From positions 164,798 through 228,797 of the forward strand of contig SDOX01000095.1 of assembly GCA_004565275.1 (NCBI GenBank): a stretch of 64,000 nucleotides of DNA. The letters run 5' to 3'. Source of the DNA: Nannochloropsis salina CCMP1776. Lineage: Eukaryota; Sar; Eustigmatophyceae; Eustigmatales; Monodopsidaceae. The first letter of the stretch is position 1. The number at the start of each line of letters is the position of its first letter. The translations under genes were made by a program, and so were the position numbers. Positions 23,948 through 36,342 of this stretch are shown here, in pieces. A model generated the notes under the pieces. That model was not told the DNA's origin. It made no database searches and was given only the letters and a program-made list of their open reading frames with translations.

Positions 23948-25464
23948 ATGATTGTGTCAAACATCTACAATCGCTTAAAGAGCCTTGTTCGGGACAGTCA
24001 TTGCATCCCTGAGACGCCAGATGGAAGTGGCGGCGGTTTACTTGTCGAGGACGACGACAATTATCGACAGAGGCCCTTTGTGAAAACACTTGACAACGGT
24101 ACAGTATACGTTTTTAACAGGCATGTGAACACTGAAATTGTGGGTGTAGCCATATTCGCAAAGAATCTTTCGATCTCGGGTAGAAAATTATTACGAGATA
24201 AACAAGCGTGGGGACATTCGAGTCTATGATGCAAGCACCGTAAAATTGCGTATATGTCTCCATTCTTGCTGTTTGTTCCTTGTATAGAACCATACCCCGG
24301 CTGATTTATCCGCTCTTCACCATTTTTACTGACGCAGTGACTGAATTACGTCGAAATTTTGTTGCCCGACTTAAAATTCTCGACCCGCTGGTTGAGTCGA
24401 ACCTGATTATCCATCTTTTCGCCATCTCCCTCCTTCTATGGATCTGGGGTATTTCGCTGGCTCGCGCCCATACTCTTACCTTGTTTTCCTTCCATCCAGT
24501 CTTCATGTCAATGGGATGTGTTCTATTTATGACCGAAGGCATTCTGGTAAGAGAAACCCAAGATGTTAAAATTAATAGAAATTTTCGACCACCGAGCAGG
24601 AAATACATTTTCGTGAAATTGACGGAACAATCACTCAAGAGTATGTTTGTGTGCTCATGGCCCCTTTTAAAAATATTTTTAGGCCTATCGCAACCACGCA
24701 TGCTTTCAATTTCTCTCACCAATTATGCGAAATTCTGCTCGCGTGAAGCTGCAAAATATTCACCGTGGATTTCACATTTTAGCAGCCGTTTGCGTGGTTT
24801 TGGGCATGGCATTTATTTTCAGCAACAAAGGTAAGAATATCCCTTTTTTAAATGGTTTGTTTGACATGAGAGCGAGTATGTAACTAATTTTCGATGTCTC
24901 TGCATCTTTTCTTTCATGAAACAACTTCTCACTTCCCTCATTACTTATCCATGTCCGGAATTTGTTCGTTCGCTAGTCAAGAAGCACCGCACAATATTGC
25001 CCACGTCTATTCACGCCGCCCTTGGCTTCCTTGTCTGCGCACTTATGGTCTTACAAATGATTGCGGGTCTAGAAAAGCTGGATGCCCAACGCTCTGGAGT
25101 TATTGGGGGAATTGGACGAGATGGGGGAGGAGTCCTGCATCGATGGCATGGAAAAGCAGGTCTCATACTGTATGATGTGGCTATGGCGACAGTGGCAACA
25201 GGAGTCGTTAAGAGTCTTGGTTTCGGATTAATGACCTTTTTTATGGTGCTTCATGTTTGCTTGGTCTGGTTCATGGTGCATCTGCAAATGGGAAGCAGAC
25301 CTTTCAGACCGACTGAAGAAGGAGGTTTAACTGATAGAGAATTGATAGAATTACGGAGGGAGGGAGGATGTGATAGGGGTGATGAGAAAGGCGAGAAAGG
25401 GAGAGGATCGAACAGTAATTTTGTGCCAAGAAAAGATAGCGGGGATTTCACGGAGCCAATATAA
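23948..25464 (+). CDS. Cytochrome b561-domain membrane protein
   Basis: Exons 24288-24546, 24683-24830 and 24977-25464 are well supported. A first exon from the ATG at 23948 ends at 24120 (a GC-AG intron, giving FNR-TIPRLIYP, 355 aa) or at 24207 (a weak GT donor, 384 aa); both keep frame. The b561 core has HPVFMSMGCVLFMTEGIL, HRGFHILAAVCVVLGMAF, TSIHAALGFLVCALMVLQM and HRWHGKAGLILYD. The His residues are the expected ligands for two b haems across a six-helix bundle. Such proteins carry transmembrane electron transfer, often ascorbate-dependent, to ferric or monodehydroascorbate acceptors. The C-terminal ~70 residues are charged and cytosolic-looking. No DOMON domain is visible. Confidence 0.88.
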
Positions 25465-27632
25465 TCTGAGGAGAAATCAAATTTATGAGTATTCGCTACG
25501 AGACGTAAAAGAGACACAATCATATTTATTGTACCACGAGGTAGATCCATCCTGCTGGAATTAAGTCTAATCGTTAGCATAGATATTGCCTTCTAAATCG
25601 TTCAGATACATTTTTATGCTGATTTGACGATGAGGTCTGCATCTGCTAAGTGAATGAAATAGGTCAATTGACTTCGTGATAATGTGATATTATAAGCCAT
25701 TTGCTTTGTACCCATGAACGTCTTACTCTGTTGTCACATTTTGCACACTGCCTTTTTATTTCTTTGCTAGCTCCATTGAACAATTATGACGCCTTAAGGC
25801 TCCAACACGCTATAATCTTGCACTATGATACAAGAAAATACAAACAGCTAATACATTCTTTTCAGAATTCTCATTGCTTTGGATTTTAGCAGATCATATG
25901 AAAATGAAGAACAGAATTTTGAAAAAGATTGGGTACGTTGGTCTCTTTGAATCTGTGTTGTTCGAAGCATACAGAGTTGTTTTAAACTGCTTAATAATAA
26001 AGTTTTATGCATAGGCTTAATCAAGATTTCGATAACTATATTTTTCTGTTTTAAGATAATAGACTCCAACACTCTTAGTGAATACACATGTTTCCCCTAC
26101 CATTCACGAAGGCATTCAACAATTCGATTCTTAAAAGCATACAGTAGTGCCAATAACCATTAAGCTCTTCTAACCTTTGATCTTTGCTTTTCCAATTCGA
26201 AATGGAAACGTTAAAAAAGTTCCGCTGTTCTCCAGAGTATCTGCACTCATTCTAGATGGCCATTTTATCTACACTACTTGAAAAAATAGGATAAATATCA
26301 TAATGTTTTTTAAAATGTACATGCCAGAGATTTACGTTAAAAACGGCATGGATTTAGTGCTCTACCAGGAAGGCAGAGGTCAAATAGTTTTGAGAGTTAA
26401 TCTGTATTCACAGTGTGAACAACATTTCAAAAGGTGAAAAGCAACTGTGCCAAAACTGGCGTCGAGATAACTTAATCAGTACCTTCCACCACATTTGGGA
26501 ACAACCCATTCAAGACGGAGTTTGTAATGATCGGATGACGGCAGGTATAAGATCAGTATTGTCTTGCTACACTTTACAAAAAATCTGCCTTTTAAGGCTC
26601 GGAATAGGACTCCAAATGAGAGGTGAACGCGTTTTGACGGAACTGTAAAATACAGTTCTCCCTTCCGAGATACGAGATATAGTCTTTCGTCCCGAATTGA
26701 GAAAGGCTTCCAGAACTACGAGTGCTCATTTCCCAGGTAAATGCCGCATTTCCACTTTTCACCTCATCAGGCTTCTCTTGAAAAGATGCTTCTTGATGAC
26801 ACTGTCATGTGTAAGTCTGCCTCGGACATATAATATCCGTGAATTGCAGACAACTGGGCAACAATTTACTCAATCTTGCCATGCTTTAACAATCTGTTAC
26901 ACGAGAGAGAGAGATGACAGCACACGAAGAATAGAGTAGCAGCAAAATCAAGGTCTCTAGTTCTCTTTTCAGTGAAAACAAGGAGACACTGCGATACCTT
27001 CGACAACTAAGAAAAATGAAACCTAGTAAATATTTTAACTGTTGACCTTTGCATGAAGCAAGCAATTACAGCAATATACAAAACTATCGCGCTAAGGAAG
27101 CTGTATAGTAAAGTCTAAATTCAAACGTGCTTTCAACATCCCGCCGCGATTTTGTTAATTGCGAGAGGTTAGCTTCTAAGGCGTCAAAGCCGATAAGCTG
27201 TCAAATTCAGACTTTAGAACTGTACTTGATGCTTTTCGAGGAGACTTTGAATTTAATTTGAATTCAAGAAAATACGAGAAATACTTTAGTGATACTTTTT
27301 TAAATAGGATCACAGGAGGGTGCACTTAGCAGCCGTCGATGCGTCAAAACGTAGAGAAAAATAGAGATGTTAAATATGGAGATGTTCAGTGAGTGGTACG
27401 AAGCTCTTTGCTACATATTGAAGCAGGGTGATATTTCATCGAAAGTATCGACAAAACAAATTGGATCATTGAAAAAAAAAGGCGAAAGAAACGGTGACCA
27501 CCAAGTCAACGGCTGAGTTCAACTTGAGGATATTAGGTGGCGAACAGAGGGCGGCGTAAGCGACCATAGGCATGTCGATGAAGGCTTGTATAGTTATAAG
27601 CTCTCATCGACCTTCAACCAATCTGCTAGTAA
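25465..27632. other. AT-rich gene-poor stretch
   Basis: About 2.2 kb clearly more AT-rich than the flanks. Six-frame reading gives only short ORFs (longest ~80 codons) with no protein-like pattern. No RNA gene or repeat array was recognised. Confidence 0.55.
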
Positions 27633-29509
27633 ATGCTGATGGCCAGCTTCTTATCGGGCATATTTACCGCGGGGCTCGCAGCGTTTCGGGGTGGTTCTGA
27701 TGCAATGCAAACGAGTACTAGCACCAAAGCAGAACAAATGGGGGGGGAAGCTGCCATTCTAAACTCGAATGACGGCGACATCCTACGCAAATGCTGGAGA
27801 CTGGAGCAAGCTGGAAGAATTTCGGAGCTCTGTCGAGTGGAAGAGCCATTGCCCGCCCCTGGCGCAGGGGAGGTCCGCGTCAAGGTATGCTGAGAAATGA
27901 GACCTCGCCGTCTCTCGCATAGACCGTAACATAACATTTTACTGATAAATTAAAGCATTCGTTGTAACTTCCGCATAAGGTTAAGGCTATCGGACTCAAC
28001 ATGGCGGACATTTTCGCGATACTCGGTAGGTTGGCGGTTAGGAGTTTTTCTTGCATGCACCTTTGGATTTGAATATGGAGTTCTAATATTGAAAAGTAGT
28101 AAGATATCTCCTATCCTATTGCTGAAGGGCTGTATGGCGCCACGCCGCAGGGGTCCTTCATCCCAGGTCTTGAATACAGCGGCGTCGTGGACGCCCTAGG
28201 CCCTCCAGACACAACCTCCTCCCCCTTCCCTTCCTCCACCATCAAGGCGGGGGACCCTGTTTACGGCTTCACGCGCTTCGGCGCCTACGCCTCTCACCTG
28301 AATGTCCCCCTCACCTACGTGCGGCCCCTGCCCTCGTCCTTCTCGTTCGCGCAAGGCGCCGCCTTCGTCGTCCAGGGCCTGACTGCCTGGCACGCTATGA
28401 TCGAGTTGGGAAATCTGAAGAAGGGGCAGACGGTGCTGGTGCACTCAGCCGCGGGGGGCGTGGGCTGCTTCGCTCTTGAGATCTGCGCAAAGTTCCAGGC
28501 ATTTCCCATCGCCACCATCGGCTCCGAGACCAAACGGGCGTTTCTGCTGTCAAGATTTGGCCTGAATGAGGGTCAGATAGTGGTCAGGGAGAAGGAGGAC
28601 AGGAAGTTTGCCCGGCAATTGAAGGACGCCGTGAGAGGGAAAAGCGGCCAGAATAGGGTAGGAGAAAGGGCACAGGGATCGCATGAAATACAAGAAAAGG
28701 AGGACGGAGGCTTCGACCTGATATTGGATGCATTGGGAGGCATGTATTTCAAAGAGGGCTACAAGCAATTGGCGAGGGGAGGGAGGATGATCACTTTTGG
28801 TGCCGCTGATTACTTGTCACAGACAGACGGACCAAATTGGTGGAAGATCATCCCACGGTATTTGACACGGCCGCGCTTGGATCCGGGGGATATGTGTGCG
28901 GAGAATCGAGGCGTACTGGGCTTCAATCTGATCTGGTAGGTTGCATTGCGAGGCCTTTGCTATTATTGGTGTGGCCGCGATAGGAGGGCGAGACATCATC
29001 AATGTGTACTGTTATGAAGCGTTTGTGTTTTGCGAAACAGGCAATATCGAGGCCTGGCACATTGAGTTATTTCCTTCATTCTAACACTCTTATGCCCGGT
29101 CCCTTTTGATTCTGCTACTCACACAATGCTGGTGTCAGGCTTACAGACAAGGTCAAGGATCTGAATGCGGAGCTTGACGACATGCTCAAGGTACAGACAA
29201 GATTACAGTGAATAAGATACGACTTTGTCTATGAGATGTATGGTGAGGGAAGCTGTGACTCAAGTTGATGCATGGAGATAGCTTTAGAGGATGGCGCGCA
29301 GCGTGAATAAGGCCTCTCACACAACATTTCCGTGTTCTCTCACTCATCGACAGTTCGATTGGAATCCTCCTCACGTAGGAGCCACATATCCATTTCATGA
29401 ACTTCCCGATGCTGTCAGGGCGCTACAATCAGGACTGACAACGGGAAAGGTTGTGGTCTTGCTAAGCGACGAAGAATGTATGGGTCAGACCGCCCTTAAA
29501 GCAAAATAA
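27633..29509 (+). CDS. Quinone-oxidoreductase-like MDR dehydrogenase
   Basis: Five exons, 27633-27884, 27980-28025, 28128-28935, 29139-29190 and 29354-29509; all frames join and give 437 aa. The N-terminal GroES-like domain includes PAPGAGEVRVKVKAIGLNMA and FIPGLEYSGVV. The nucleotide-binding Rossmann domain has TVLVHSAAGGVGCFALEI, the NADPH-type motif AAGGVG, followed by FDLILDALGG. The zinc-ligand Cys and His of alcohol dehydrogenases are not evident, so it fits the zinc-free quinone reductase / VAT-1-like branch of the medium-chain dehydrogenase superfamily. Expected reaction: NADPH-dependent reduction of quinones or enones. The first ~30 residues (MLMASFLSGIFTAGLAAFRG) are hydrophobic and may be a signal or anchor. 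Confidence 0.9.
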
Positions 29510-29967
29510 TATGCAAATCAGGACAAGATATCTGCCAAAAATAATAATAAATATGATGTCCCTTGTACCCGAAGGGTTTTTTTTCCAAAAGCTGCACATT
29601 TTCCTCATTTTCGAGTGCCACAAAGCAGTAACCTCCCCCCCGTTCCGATCTTTCCAGTCCTCGCTCGCCCGACGGCTGCCCCTCACGGTAGCCGCAGAAC
29701 AAAGTCTTTCTCGTGTCCTCTTTCCCTTTTGCGTTCCTGGCATGCTTTGTGTGGCACATGAAGTCTGGCAATTCATTAGAGGTCGACTGAACCTGGGCTT
29801 GTATCGTGTGGAAAGAGCCGGTATCGAACGCACAGTTCCCTTGACGAAAAATTTGCCCATCTTCGCTCATTTTGGTCTTGACATTTCGATATACCTTCTC
29901 CATCGTGATACTCCAGTCAGCTTTTCCACAGGTCCAGACAGATCGAAAACTACAGCAAGCTAATACT
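29510..29967. other. Intergenic / CCT6 upstream region
   Basis: Promoter and 5' leader of CCT6. No other gene recognised. Confidence 0.5.
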
Positions 29968-32380
29968 ATGGCTGCTGCGACTCGTCTGGTCAATCCAAGC
30001 GCAGAAATTGTCTCTAAATCGCAGGCACTGCTTGTAAATTGTTCAGCCGCAAAGGGCCTCCAGAATGTGCTGAAGTCAAACCTAGGTAAGTTGGAGCGTC
30101 TGGAAAAGAGACGACTTATAATCGTTAGGCTGCTCACAAAAGTTCTGAGAATGCTTGTACTAGTGCTTGGAGTCTTCCCCTGCGTGAAGACGGGACGGAG
30201 AAGAAAGCCAATGATAAATTAGCATCATGTCGGACAGCTGCACCCGCCTCTCGCTCTTCCTGCGTTGATCCAACCTCTTCCGTCTCCTCAGGTCCTCGGG
30301 GTACGCTGAAGATGCTGGTGGGAGGCGCGGGTCAGATTAAGATCACCAAGGACGGCAATGTCCTGCTGCACGAGATGCAGATCCAGCACCCCACGGCCTC
30401 TCTCATCGCCCGCACCGCCACCGCCCAGGACGACATCACGGTACGCGACCTGCACCCCCACGACGCATGCGAATGTGTCAAAGCCTTTGCTCGTGTTTTG
30501 CTCACTGACCTCTGGGTCTCCTCTCCATGCGCAGGGTGATGGTACCACCACCAGCGTCCTGCTAGTGGGCGAGCTCCTGAAGCAAGCGGAGCGGTTCCTG
30601 TCCGAGGGCTTGCACCCGCGGGTCATCGCCGAGGGCTACGACCTGGCCAAAGACAGGGTCCTGGAATTCTTGGATACCTTCAAGGTGGGTGTCGCTCGCC
30701 GTTCCTGGTGCCGGCCGGGCAGTCCCTGTCGCTGGAGACATCCGCCTCCCGCCTGGGCCCTCCGCCTCTTTTGTCGCCGGCCCATGGGTGTGTGCGTCTG
30801 CCAAGACTCAGCCCCCCCCCTCCCCCCCTTTCCCCACGCAGGTAGCCCAGCCCGAGATCAAGCATGACCGGGAGCTGCTCCTCTCCATCGCCCGCACCTC
30901 CCTGCGCACCAAGCTGGCCGCGGAGATGGCGGACCAAATGACGGAGGCGGTGACGGACGCGGTGCTCACTCTCAGTCAAGGCCCGACCATCGACCTGCAC
31001 ATGGTCGAGATCATGCACATGACCCACAAGCTGGGCTCGGACTCGCGCTTCGTGCGGGGACTGGTCCTCGACCACGGTGCCCGGCACCCAGACATGCCCA
31101 AGGCCCTGAACCGCTGCCACATCTTCACCTGCAACGTCTCCTTCGAGTACGAGAAATCGTAAGTACCTCCTAATCTGATGCTCTTGTGTCTCAGCGTCCT
31201 CGGGCTTGGTTGTGCCCGGGGCGCCTCCCTCACTCCGTCTTCTACTTTCCCTCCCCCTTTCCCTCCCTGCCTCAGCGAGGTAGCGTCGGGATTCTTTTAC
31301 TCGAACGCGGAGGAGCGGGAGAGGTTGGTGGCCTCAGAGCGTCGTTTCACGGACGAGAAGGTCCGACAAGTCATCGATTTCAAGCGCAAGGTAGGTCGCC
31401 CCCCTCCCCCTGCCCCGGCCGTTCCCCACAAGGAAGGAGAGCACCGACGCCTCTCTCCTTTCGTCCCCAGGTGTGCAAGGAGGGCGAGTCTTTCGTGGTG
31501 ATCAACCAGAAAGGCATCGACCCCCTCTCCCTCGACATGTTCGCCAAGGAGGGGATCCTGGCCCTGCGCCGGGCCAAGCGCCGCAACATGGAGCGGCTGA
31601 CGCTGGCCTGTGGGGGCTTGCCCATCAACTCGGTGGAGGACCTGAGCGAGGACATGCTGGGCTGGGCGGGGAGGGTGTACGAGCAGACGCTGGGGGAGGA
31701 GAAGTACACCTTCGTCGAGGACGTCCGCCACGCCAGGAGCTGCACCATCCTCATCAAGGGTGAGTCTCCGGGCTCTGGAGGGGACGGTCCTTGCTCCCGC
31801 CCTTGAGAGCTCCGCGCTGGCTTCGGTTTGGGGTCCAGGACTGACTCGCTGCAAGCCCGAGTGTGTAACCTCTCTTCCCCCCCCTCTCGCAGGCCCGAAC
31901 CAGCACACGATCGACCAGATCAAGGACGCGCTGCGGGACGGCCTGCGCGCGGTGAAGAACGCGATCGAGGATAAGGCCCTGGTCCCGGGGGGCGGCAGCT
32001 TCGAGGTGGCGGCCTCGCACATGCTCCAGGCCTACAAGGAGACGGTGAGCGGAAAGCCCAAGCTGGGGGTGGTCGCCTTTGCGGAAGCCCTGCTGGTGGT
32101 GCCCAAGACCCTGGCCGAGAACTCGGGCTTCGACGTGCAGGATACGCTCATCGCCCTTCTAGAGGAGCACGCCAAGACGGGGATCGCCGTGGGGTTGGAC
32201 GTGACGACAGGAGAGGGGATGGCGCCCGCGATGGTCGGGGTGTGGGACAACTACCGGGTGAAGCGACAAAGCCTGCACCTGGCGACCATTCTCGCTACAC
32301 AGCTTCTGGTCGTGGACGAGGTGATGCGGGCGGGTAGGCAGATGGGGAGGGTGCCCGGGGGAGGAGCAGAGGAGGAGTAG
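29968..32380 (+). CDS. CCT6: Chaperonin TCP-1 complex zeta subunit
   Basis: Seven exons, 29968-30085, 30292-30440, 30535-30684, 30842-31158, 31276-31390, 31471-31759 and 31893-32380; they sum exactly to 541 aa (human zeta 531 from memory). Group II chaperonin signatures: [20 protein letters not shown], the ATP-site [16 protein letters not shown], the apical-domain region [20 protein letters not shown], and the C-terminal nucleotide motif [14 protein letters not shown]. It builds one position in the double-ring CCT/TRiC complex that folds actin, tubulin and others in the cytosol. Zeta identity is from the N-terminus ([16 protein letters not shown]) and [14 protein letters not shown]. The short GC- and C-rich introns are typical of this region. 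Confidence 0.97.
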
Positions 32381-33283
32381 ATGATGATTTGGAGGAGGTG
32401 GCGATAGCGTCACCTTCGGACACCATACCCATGGCTTAGGTCAGTTCCATGAAAGGGAAATAGGCATTGAAAGAAAAATCCACCAGTCATTCTTGCACCT
32501 GCGGATCATTCGGGTCGCCGCAATATATTTTTCAAACCCTTTTTCTAGCCCTACCCCTGTCTCGTCCTTTCTTGTTCGCTGCTGTCCGCAGGAGACTACG
32601 GACTGGTACGTCCCTCTTTTTTCTTCGATCCCTCTCTCCTACCCTCCCTCCCTCCCTCCCTCCCTCGATTCCTTCCTCCCTCCTGGACATGAATCCTGTG
32701 CCAGATAGAGGGGAAATGACCCTTCTGGAGCCTAAAGTCGCCGATCCAAGAGAGCCCCACCACATTATAGTGCTCATTTAACAGCTGTTGGTCAACGGGA
32801 GTGGGAACGTAAAGGGATCACGCAATTGTTCAGTTTTGAAGCCGCAAGAGCGCGGTTTCCATTGACTAAAAAGGCTCCAGGGCTGTCAATGCCGTGGATT
32901 AAGCCCTAATATTATCAAGTTTATGCTTAGAACAATCATTTAACGGTGCATGTCAACTGAGTGTCGCTCACACGGCGCAGTGGCGTGGTGCGTTCCCGGA
33001 AGCGAACGTGCTCGTGTTCCACTACCCGAGATTCTTAACCCGGGTCATATGCCATCTTAAGTGGGACGTGCATCGTGCCCCCGAGTTAAAGCGGACCCAT
33101 GACTGTGCGATACATGTCACGACTGCTTAAAGTCAGCTGCACATGCTCGGTGTCCAAGAGCGGATGCTTGCACAATAATCTCGTGACCTTCTGCAGCCTT
33201 GGGAGACGGTAAAGCCCGCCTCACATTCGGGAACACTCACGTACGAATTTGTTCACCACAGGAACAGTTGCACACTTTAAGCC
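32381..33283. other. Intergenic with a short (CCCT)n tract
   Basis: No gene seen. A CCCT repeat lies at about 32642-32666 within a pyrimidine-rich segment. Confidence 0.5.
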
Positions 33284-34889
33284 ATGGCTCTTCCTACCCT
33301 CACCATTCCCGTTGACCTCTCTAAAAAGGTATGCTTTTTACCAAGGCAGGGAAATAGAGAGTTGTGACGATTTGTTTCTAGTAGTGTCTTCGAAATCAAC
33401 TCTCATCTAGATCAAGAAAGACATCCCATTGCAATGCGATAGTCTTGTTTGAGACCCAAGAAACAGGGCCCTGTGAACAAGAAACAATAAATGTGGCTTA
33501 GATGGCTTTCTATGTATGCTTTTGACCTTTCGGGGAGGGGAATGGTGCCTTTACCACTGTCTTGCCTCGCTTCCGTGCATCGGAGACAAATTTCTCTCTC
33601 TTTTTCGACTGCCCTTGACGGCAATTTACGGGGGACGCGTAAGCTCTCACTTCTATGTCTCATCACGGATGACAAACTGAATCCGTCAACACACAGATCC
33701 CTCCGGAAGACACCCCCTCGTCCGGCCTGCCCCCCTCCAAAGCCACGACCTCCTCCTTCGCCTCCTCCCCTTCCTCTGGGGCCCCTCTTCCAGTCACGGT
33801 GGCCCAGGAGCCTTTCTGGAAGGCCTACCTCAACTCGCCCATCACCTTTTCCTTCGAGAGCGAGATCAAGAAGGCCGTCCGGTCGTGCCACAACATGCAA
33901 GCCTCGCCAGAGGCCCCTGTCTTACGGTCTCTGCTCAAGCAGTGCGACGGATTGCTCTTCCTCACGGTGGCCCGCGCAGGGGTACGTGGAACGCTCTCTC
34001 AGTACCTCTACTTCCCCCTGTCTTCCCGAGTGCGGCGGTTGGGAAAGTGACGGCGGGCGGTTCCTGGCGTGGCCCGTGCCTGACAAGACGCGCCTCACCG
34101 CCCCCCACTCCCTCTCCTTTCCCGCCATCCCTTGCGACAGTTCTTTCTGACCGGTCAAGCAGGTTCGGGCCTAGTGCTCCTCAAGGACTCGGAGGGGAAT
34201 TGGTCGGCGCCTGCCTGTGTGGGAGCCGTGGGCGGAGGGTGAGCGAGGGGGGGGAGGGCGAGGGGGAGGACGCGGGGCAGAGAGGGTCGGCCTGCGCGGG
34301 AGTTCGTCCCAGACCCTCTTGTCGTCGGTCTGTTCTCTCTGTCCTGACTGCGCCGCTCCCTCCCCCCCCCTTTCCCCTCAGCGTGGGCCTGCAGGCGGGC
34401 GGAGAGGTGACGGACTACGTCCTCTTCTTCAAGACGGAGGAGGCCCAGGAGGCGATGAAGGGCGCGACGCAGCTGGTGGTGGGGGGCAGCGGGGGCGTTG
34501 CCGTGGGGCCGTTAGGGCGCTCAGGGGCCTGGCAGTACCACTGGAGCCTGGGGAAGACACGGATGGCGTGAGTGCTGCGTGGGGGAGGGGGGGCGAGCAA
34601 GGACTGACGAGTTGCCAAGGACTGACGAGTTGCCTCGGACTGACGAGTTGCTTCGGTCTCACACAGGTGCCTGTACGCCTTCTCCCTGAGCAAGGGCTGG
34701 TATGCGGGCGGAGCTTTGATGCTGCAGCTGCTGCGGGGGCTGCGGGAGCGGAACAGGGGCGTGTATGCGCGGGAGGGCGAGGAGGAGGTGGCGGTGGCGG
34801 ACATCTTGGGCGGGAAGCGGGAGCCGCCGGTGGAGGCTCGGGAGCTGTACGCGTGCTTGCAGACCATGACGGGCGGGGTGGCGCAGTAG
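33284..34889 (+). CDS. SYLF-domain (Ysc84-like) lipid-binding protein
   Basis: Five exons, 33284-33328, 33697-33981, 34141-34238, 34382-34567 and 34667-34889, totalling 278 aa. After a Ser/Pro linker, the SYLF domain runs from about residue 65 to the end: FESEIKKAVRSCHNM, GLLFLTVARAGFFLTGQAGSG, the glycine-rich WSAPACVGAVGGGVGLQAGG, TDYVLFFKTEEAQ, and SLSKGWYAGGALM. Members such as yeast Ysc84 and SH3YL1 bind phosphoinositides and, in fungi, actin, usually with an SH3 or FYVE domain; none is visible here. It ends just after the domain, as bacterial-type stand-alone SYLF proteins do. Confidence 0.9.
34608..34657 (+). repeat. Three tandem ~19-bp units inside the SYLF gene intron 4
   Basis: The core GGACTGACGAGTTGC is repeated three times with variable joints (CCAA, CTC, TTC) just upstream of the 3' splice site. 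It is a small minisatellite directly before the acceptor of exon 5. Confidence 0.85.
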
Positions 34890-35649
34890 CGGGGAGGAGG
34901 GAGGGAGGCTGCGGCGGGAGCGCGGGGCGGGAGGAGGGGCACTGGAGGTTTGGGTGTCTGGTCGACCGGGAGGGAGCGGGTAGTGGCTGGGGCTGAGCCT
35001 CAGGCCTGAGTGGTAAGGGTTAGTCGTTGAAGGCGGGCGGGCGAGAGAAGGGGTCACGCCCGTGCCTCTGACGGGTCTAGATGTGGAGGGTGGAATTGTC
35101 GAGGAGCAAGGGGGGAGCTCGGGCCACCCAACATACAGGGGGGCACAGTGGAAGAGGCAGTCGGAGCCATGCTTTTGATTGGGTTAGGGGTAGGCTTTCT
35201 GTGGAGACGCGAGTCGCCTTGCCTTCCTCCTCCTTGCTTTCCATCTTGCTTACCTCCTTGAGCCTTAGCCTGCGCAATAAGTCTCTTTTTTCTCCCTTCT
35301 CTTCTCCCTCCCTCGCCTTGCGGCTCCCCCGGACGCCCCGACCCGTGTCAGGGTGGGCAGGCAACGAGGGGTGGGGCCTCGAGAATAGTGTGGCGGTGGA
35401 GAGGCGTGAGGGGGGAGAGGGCCGGGACGCATGGCGCGGGCGCACCAGCCAATGTATACATGAGATGGCGCGTGACTGGGAATGCATAAGCCAAAAGGAA
35501 AGAGAGCATCGGTTCAACGATTCGACGTCCTCGTTGCTTTTTTCTTCCTCAACCTCCTCCGGCAGCCTTGTCAGCTCCCGGGAGCTTCCTTCAAGTCCGA
35601 GACCCCTGGGGCGAGGAGAATTGGTGAGCAACTGCCAGGGTCGTCTCCC
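34890..35649. other. Intergenic between convergent genes
   Basis: 3' flanks of the SYLF gene (+) and TIC20-like gene (-). No coding pattern recognised. Confidence 0.5.
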
Positions 35650-36342
35650 CTAGAAGGGCCCCGCCGTCATCTCGGCCGCCTCACTGATGAGGGGGATCTC
35701 GTTAGGCTTCTGACCCAGCGTGAGTTTGACTGCCACGTAGGCGAGGGAGGCGGAGAGAATGAAGAAGAGGGTGTTGGCCACGGGCTCCTGCACCCACACG
35801 GGCGCCGCCTGCTCTCGGAGGATGGAGGTGAGGATGGAGGGGATGACGAGCGCCACGTCGAGAATGATGGCCTGCTGGAAGTTGAAGCGCACGTACCGGC
35901 TCAAGGCCGGCTGCCTGCCCACCCACACGATCAGGAGGTAGATAGCGAGGTTGATGAAGGGAGAAGCCTTGTATACGGCAAGCAGCGGGTCTAGGGCTGC
36001 ATAGATGGGGTTGAACAAATCAGGGGCGTAGAAGGCAAGGAAGCGAGAATAGTTTATGGAGTCGAGCACGGGGAGGAGGTAGGGAGTGGCGCTGAAGGCC
36101 CGTTCGAAAAGAGAAGGGCTCTCTGGACTTTGATTGGCATTGAGTCGCATGCAGCAGGACGATCGCGAGGAGGTGGCGGGGGAAGGGGTATACGGCCTTC
36201 TTCTCTGCAGAGATGACATGGCACGGGGCAGGGAGGTTGGGACAAAGCAGGAGCTTGACATGTCGGTCACGGGGCGGGAGACGGCCATTGCCACGTTGGC
36301 AGCAAGGAGGGAAGACAATGTAAGGAGATAAAATGCCCTCAT
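35650..36342 (-). CDS. TIC20: TIC20-like plastid protein-import channel subunit
   Basis: Single exon; the ATG at 36342 gives 230 aa. It begins with a signal peptide (MRAFYLLTLSSLLAANVAMA), then a hydroxylated basic stretch, the bipartite presequence expected for a plastid inside endomembranes. The mature part is a four-helix membrane protein: ATPYLLPVLDSINYSRFLAF, SPFINLAIYLLIVWVGRQPA, SRYVRFNFQQAIILDVALVI, and NTLFFILSASLAYVAVKLTL. The motif around RYVRFNFQQAI is characteristic of the TIC20/Ycf60 family. TIC20 forms part of the inner-envelope translocon for nuclear-encoded plastid proteins. The frame stays open upstream to 36477 but without a better ATG; the signal peptide supports the chosen start. 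Confidence 0.9.
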   Translation of the reverse strand: MRAFYLLTLSSLLAANVAMAVSRPVTDMSSSCFVPTSLPRAMSSLQRRRPYTPSPATSSRSSCCMRLNANQSPESPSLFERAFSATPYLLPVLDSINYSRFLAFYAPDLFNPIYAALDPLLAVYKASPFINLAIYLLIVWVGRQPALSRYVRFNFQQAIILDVALVIPSILTSILREQAAPVWVQEPVANTLFFILSASLAYVAVKLTLGQKPNEIPLISEAAEMTAGPF

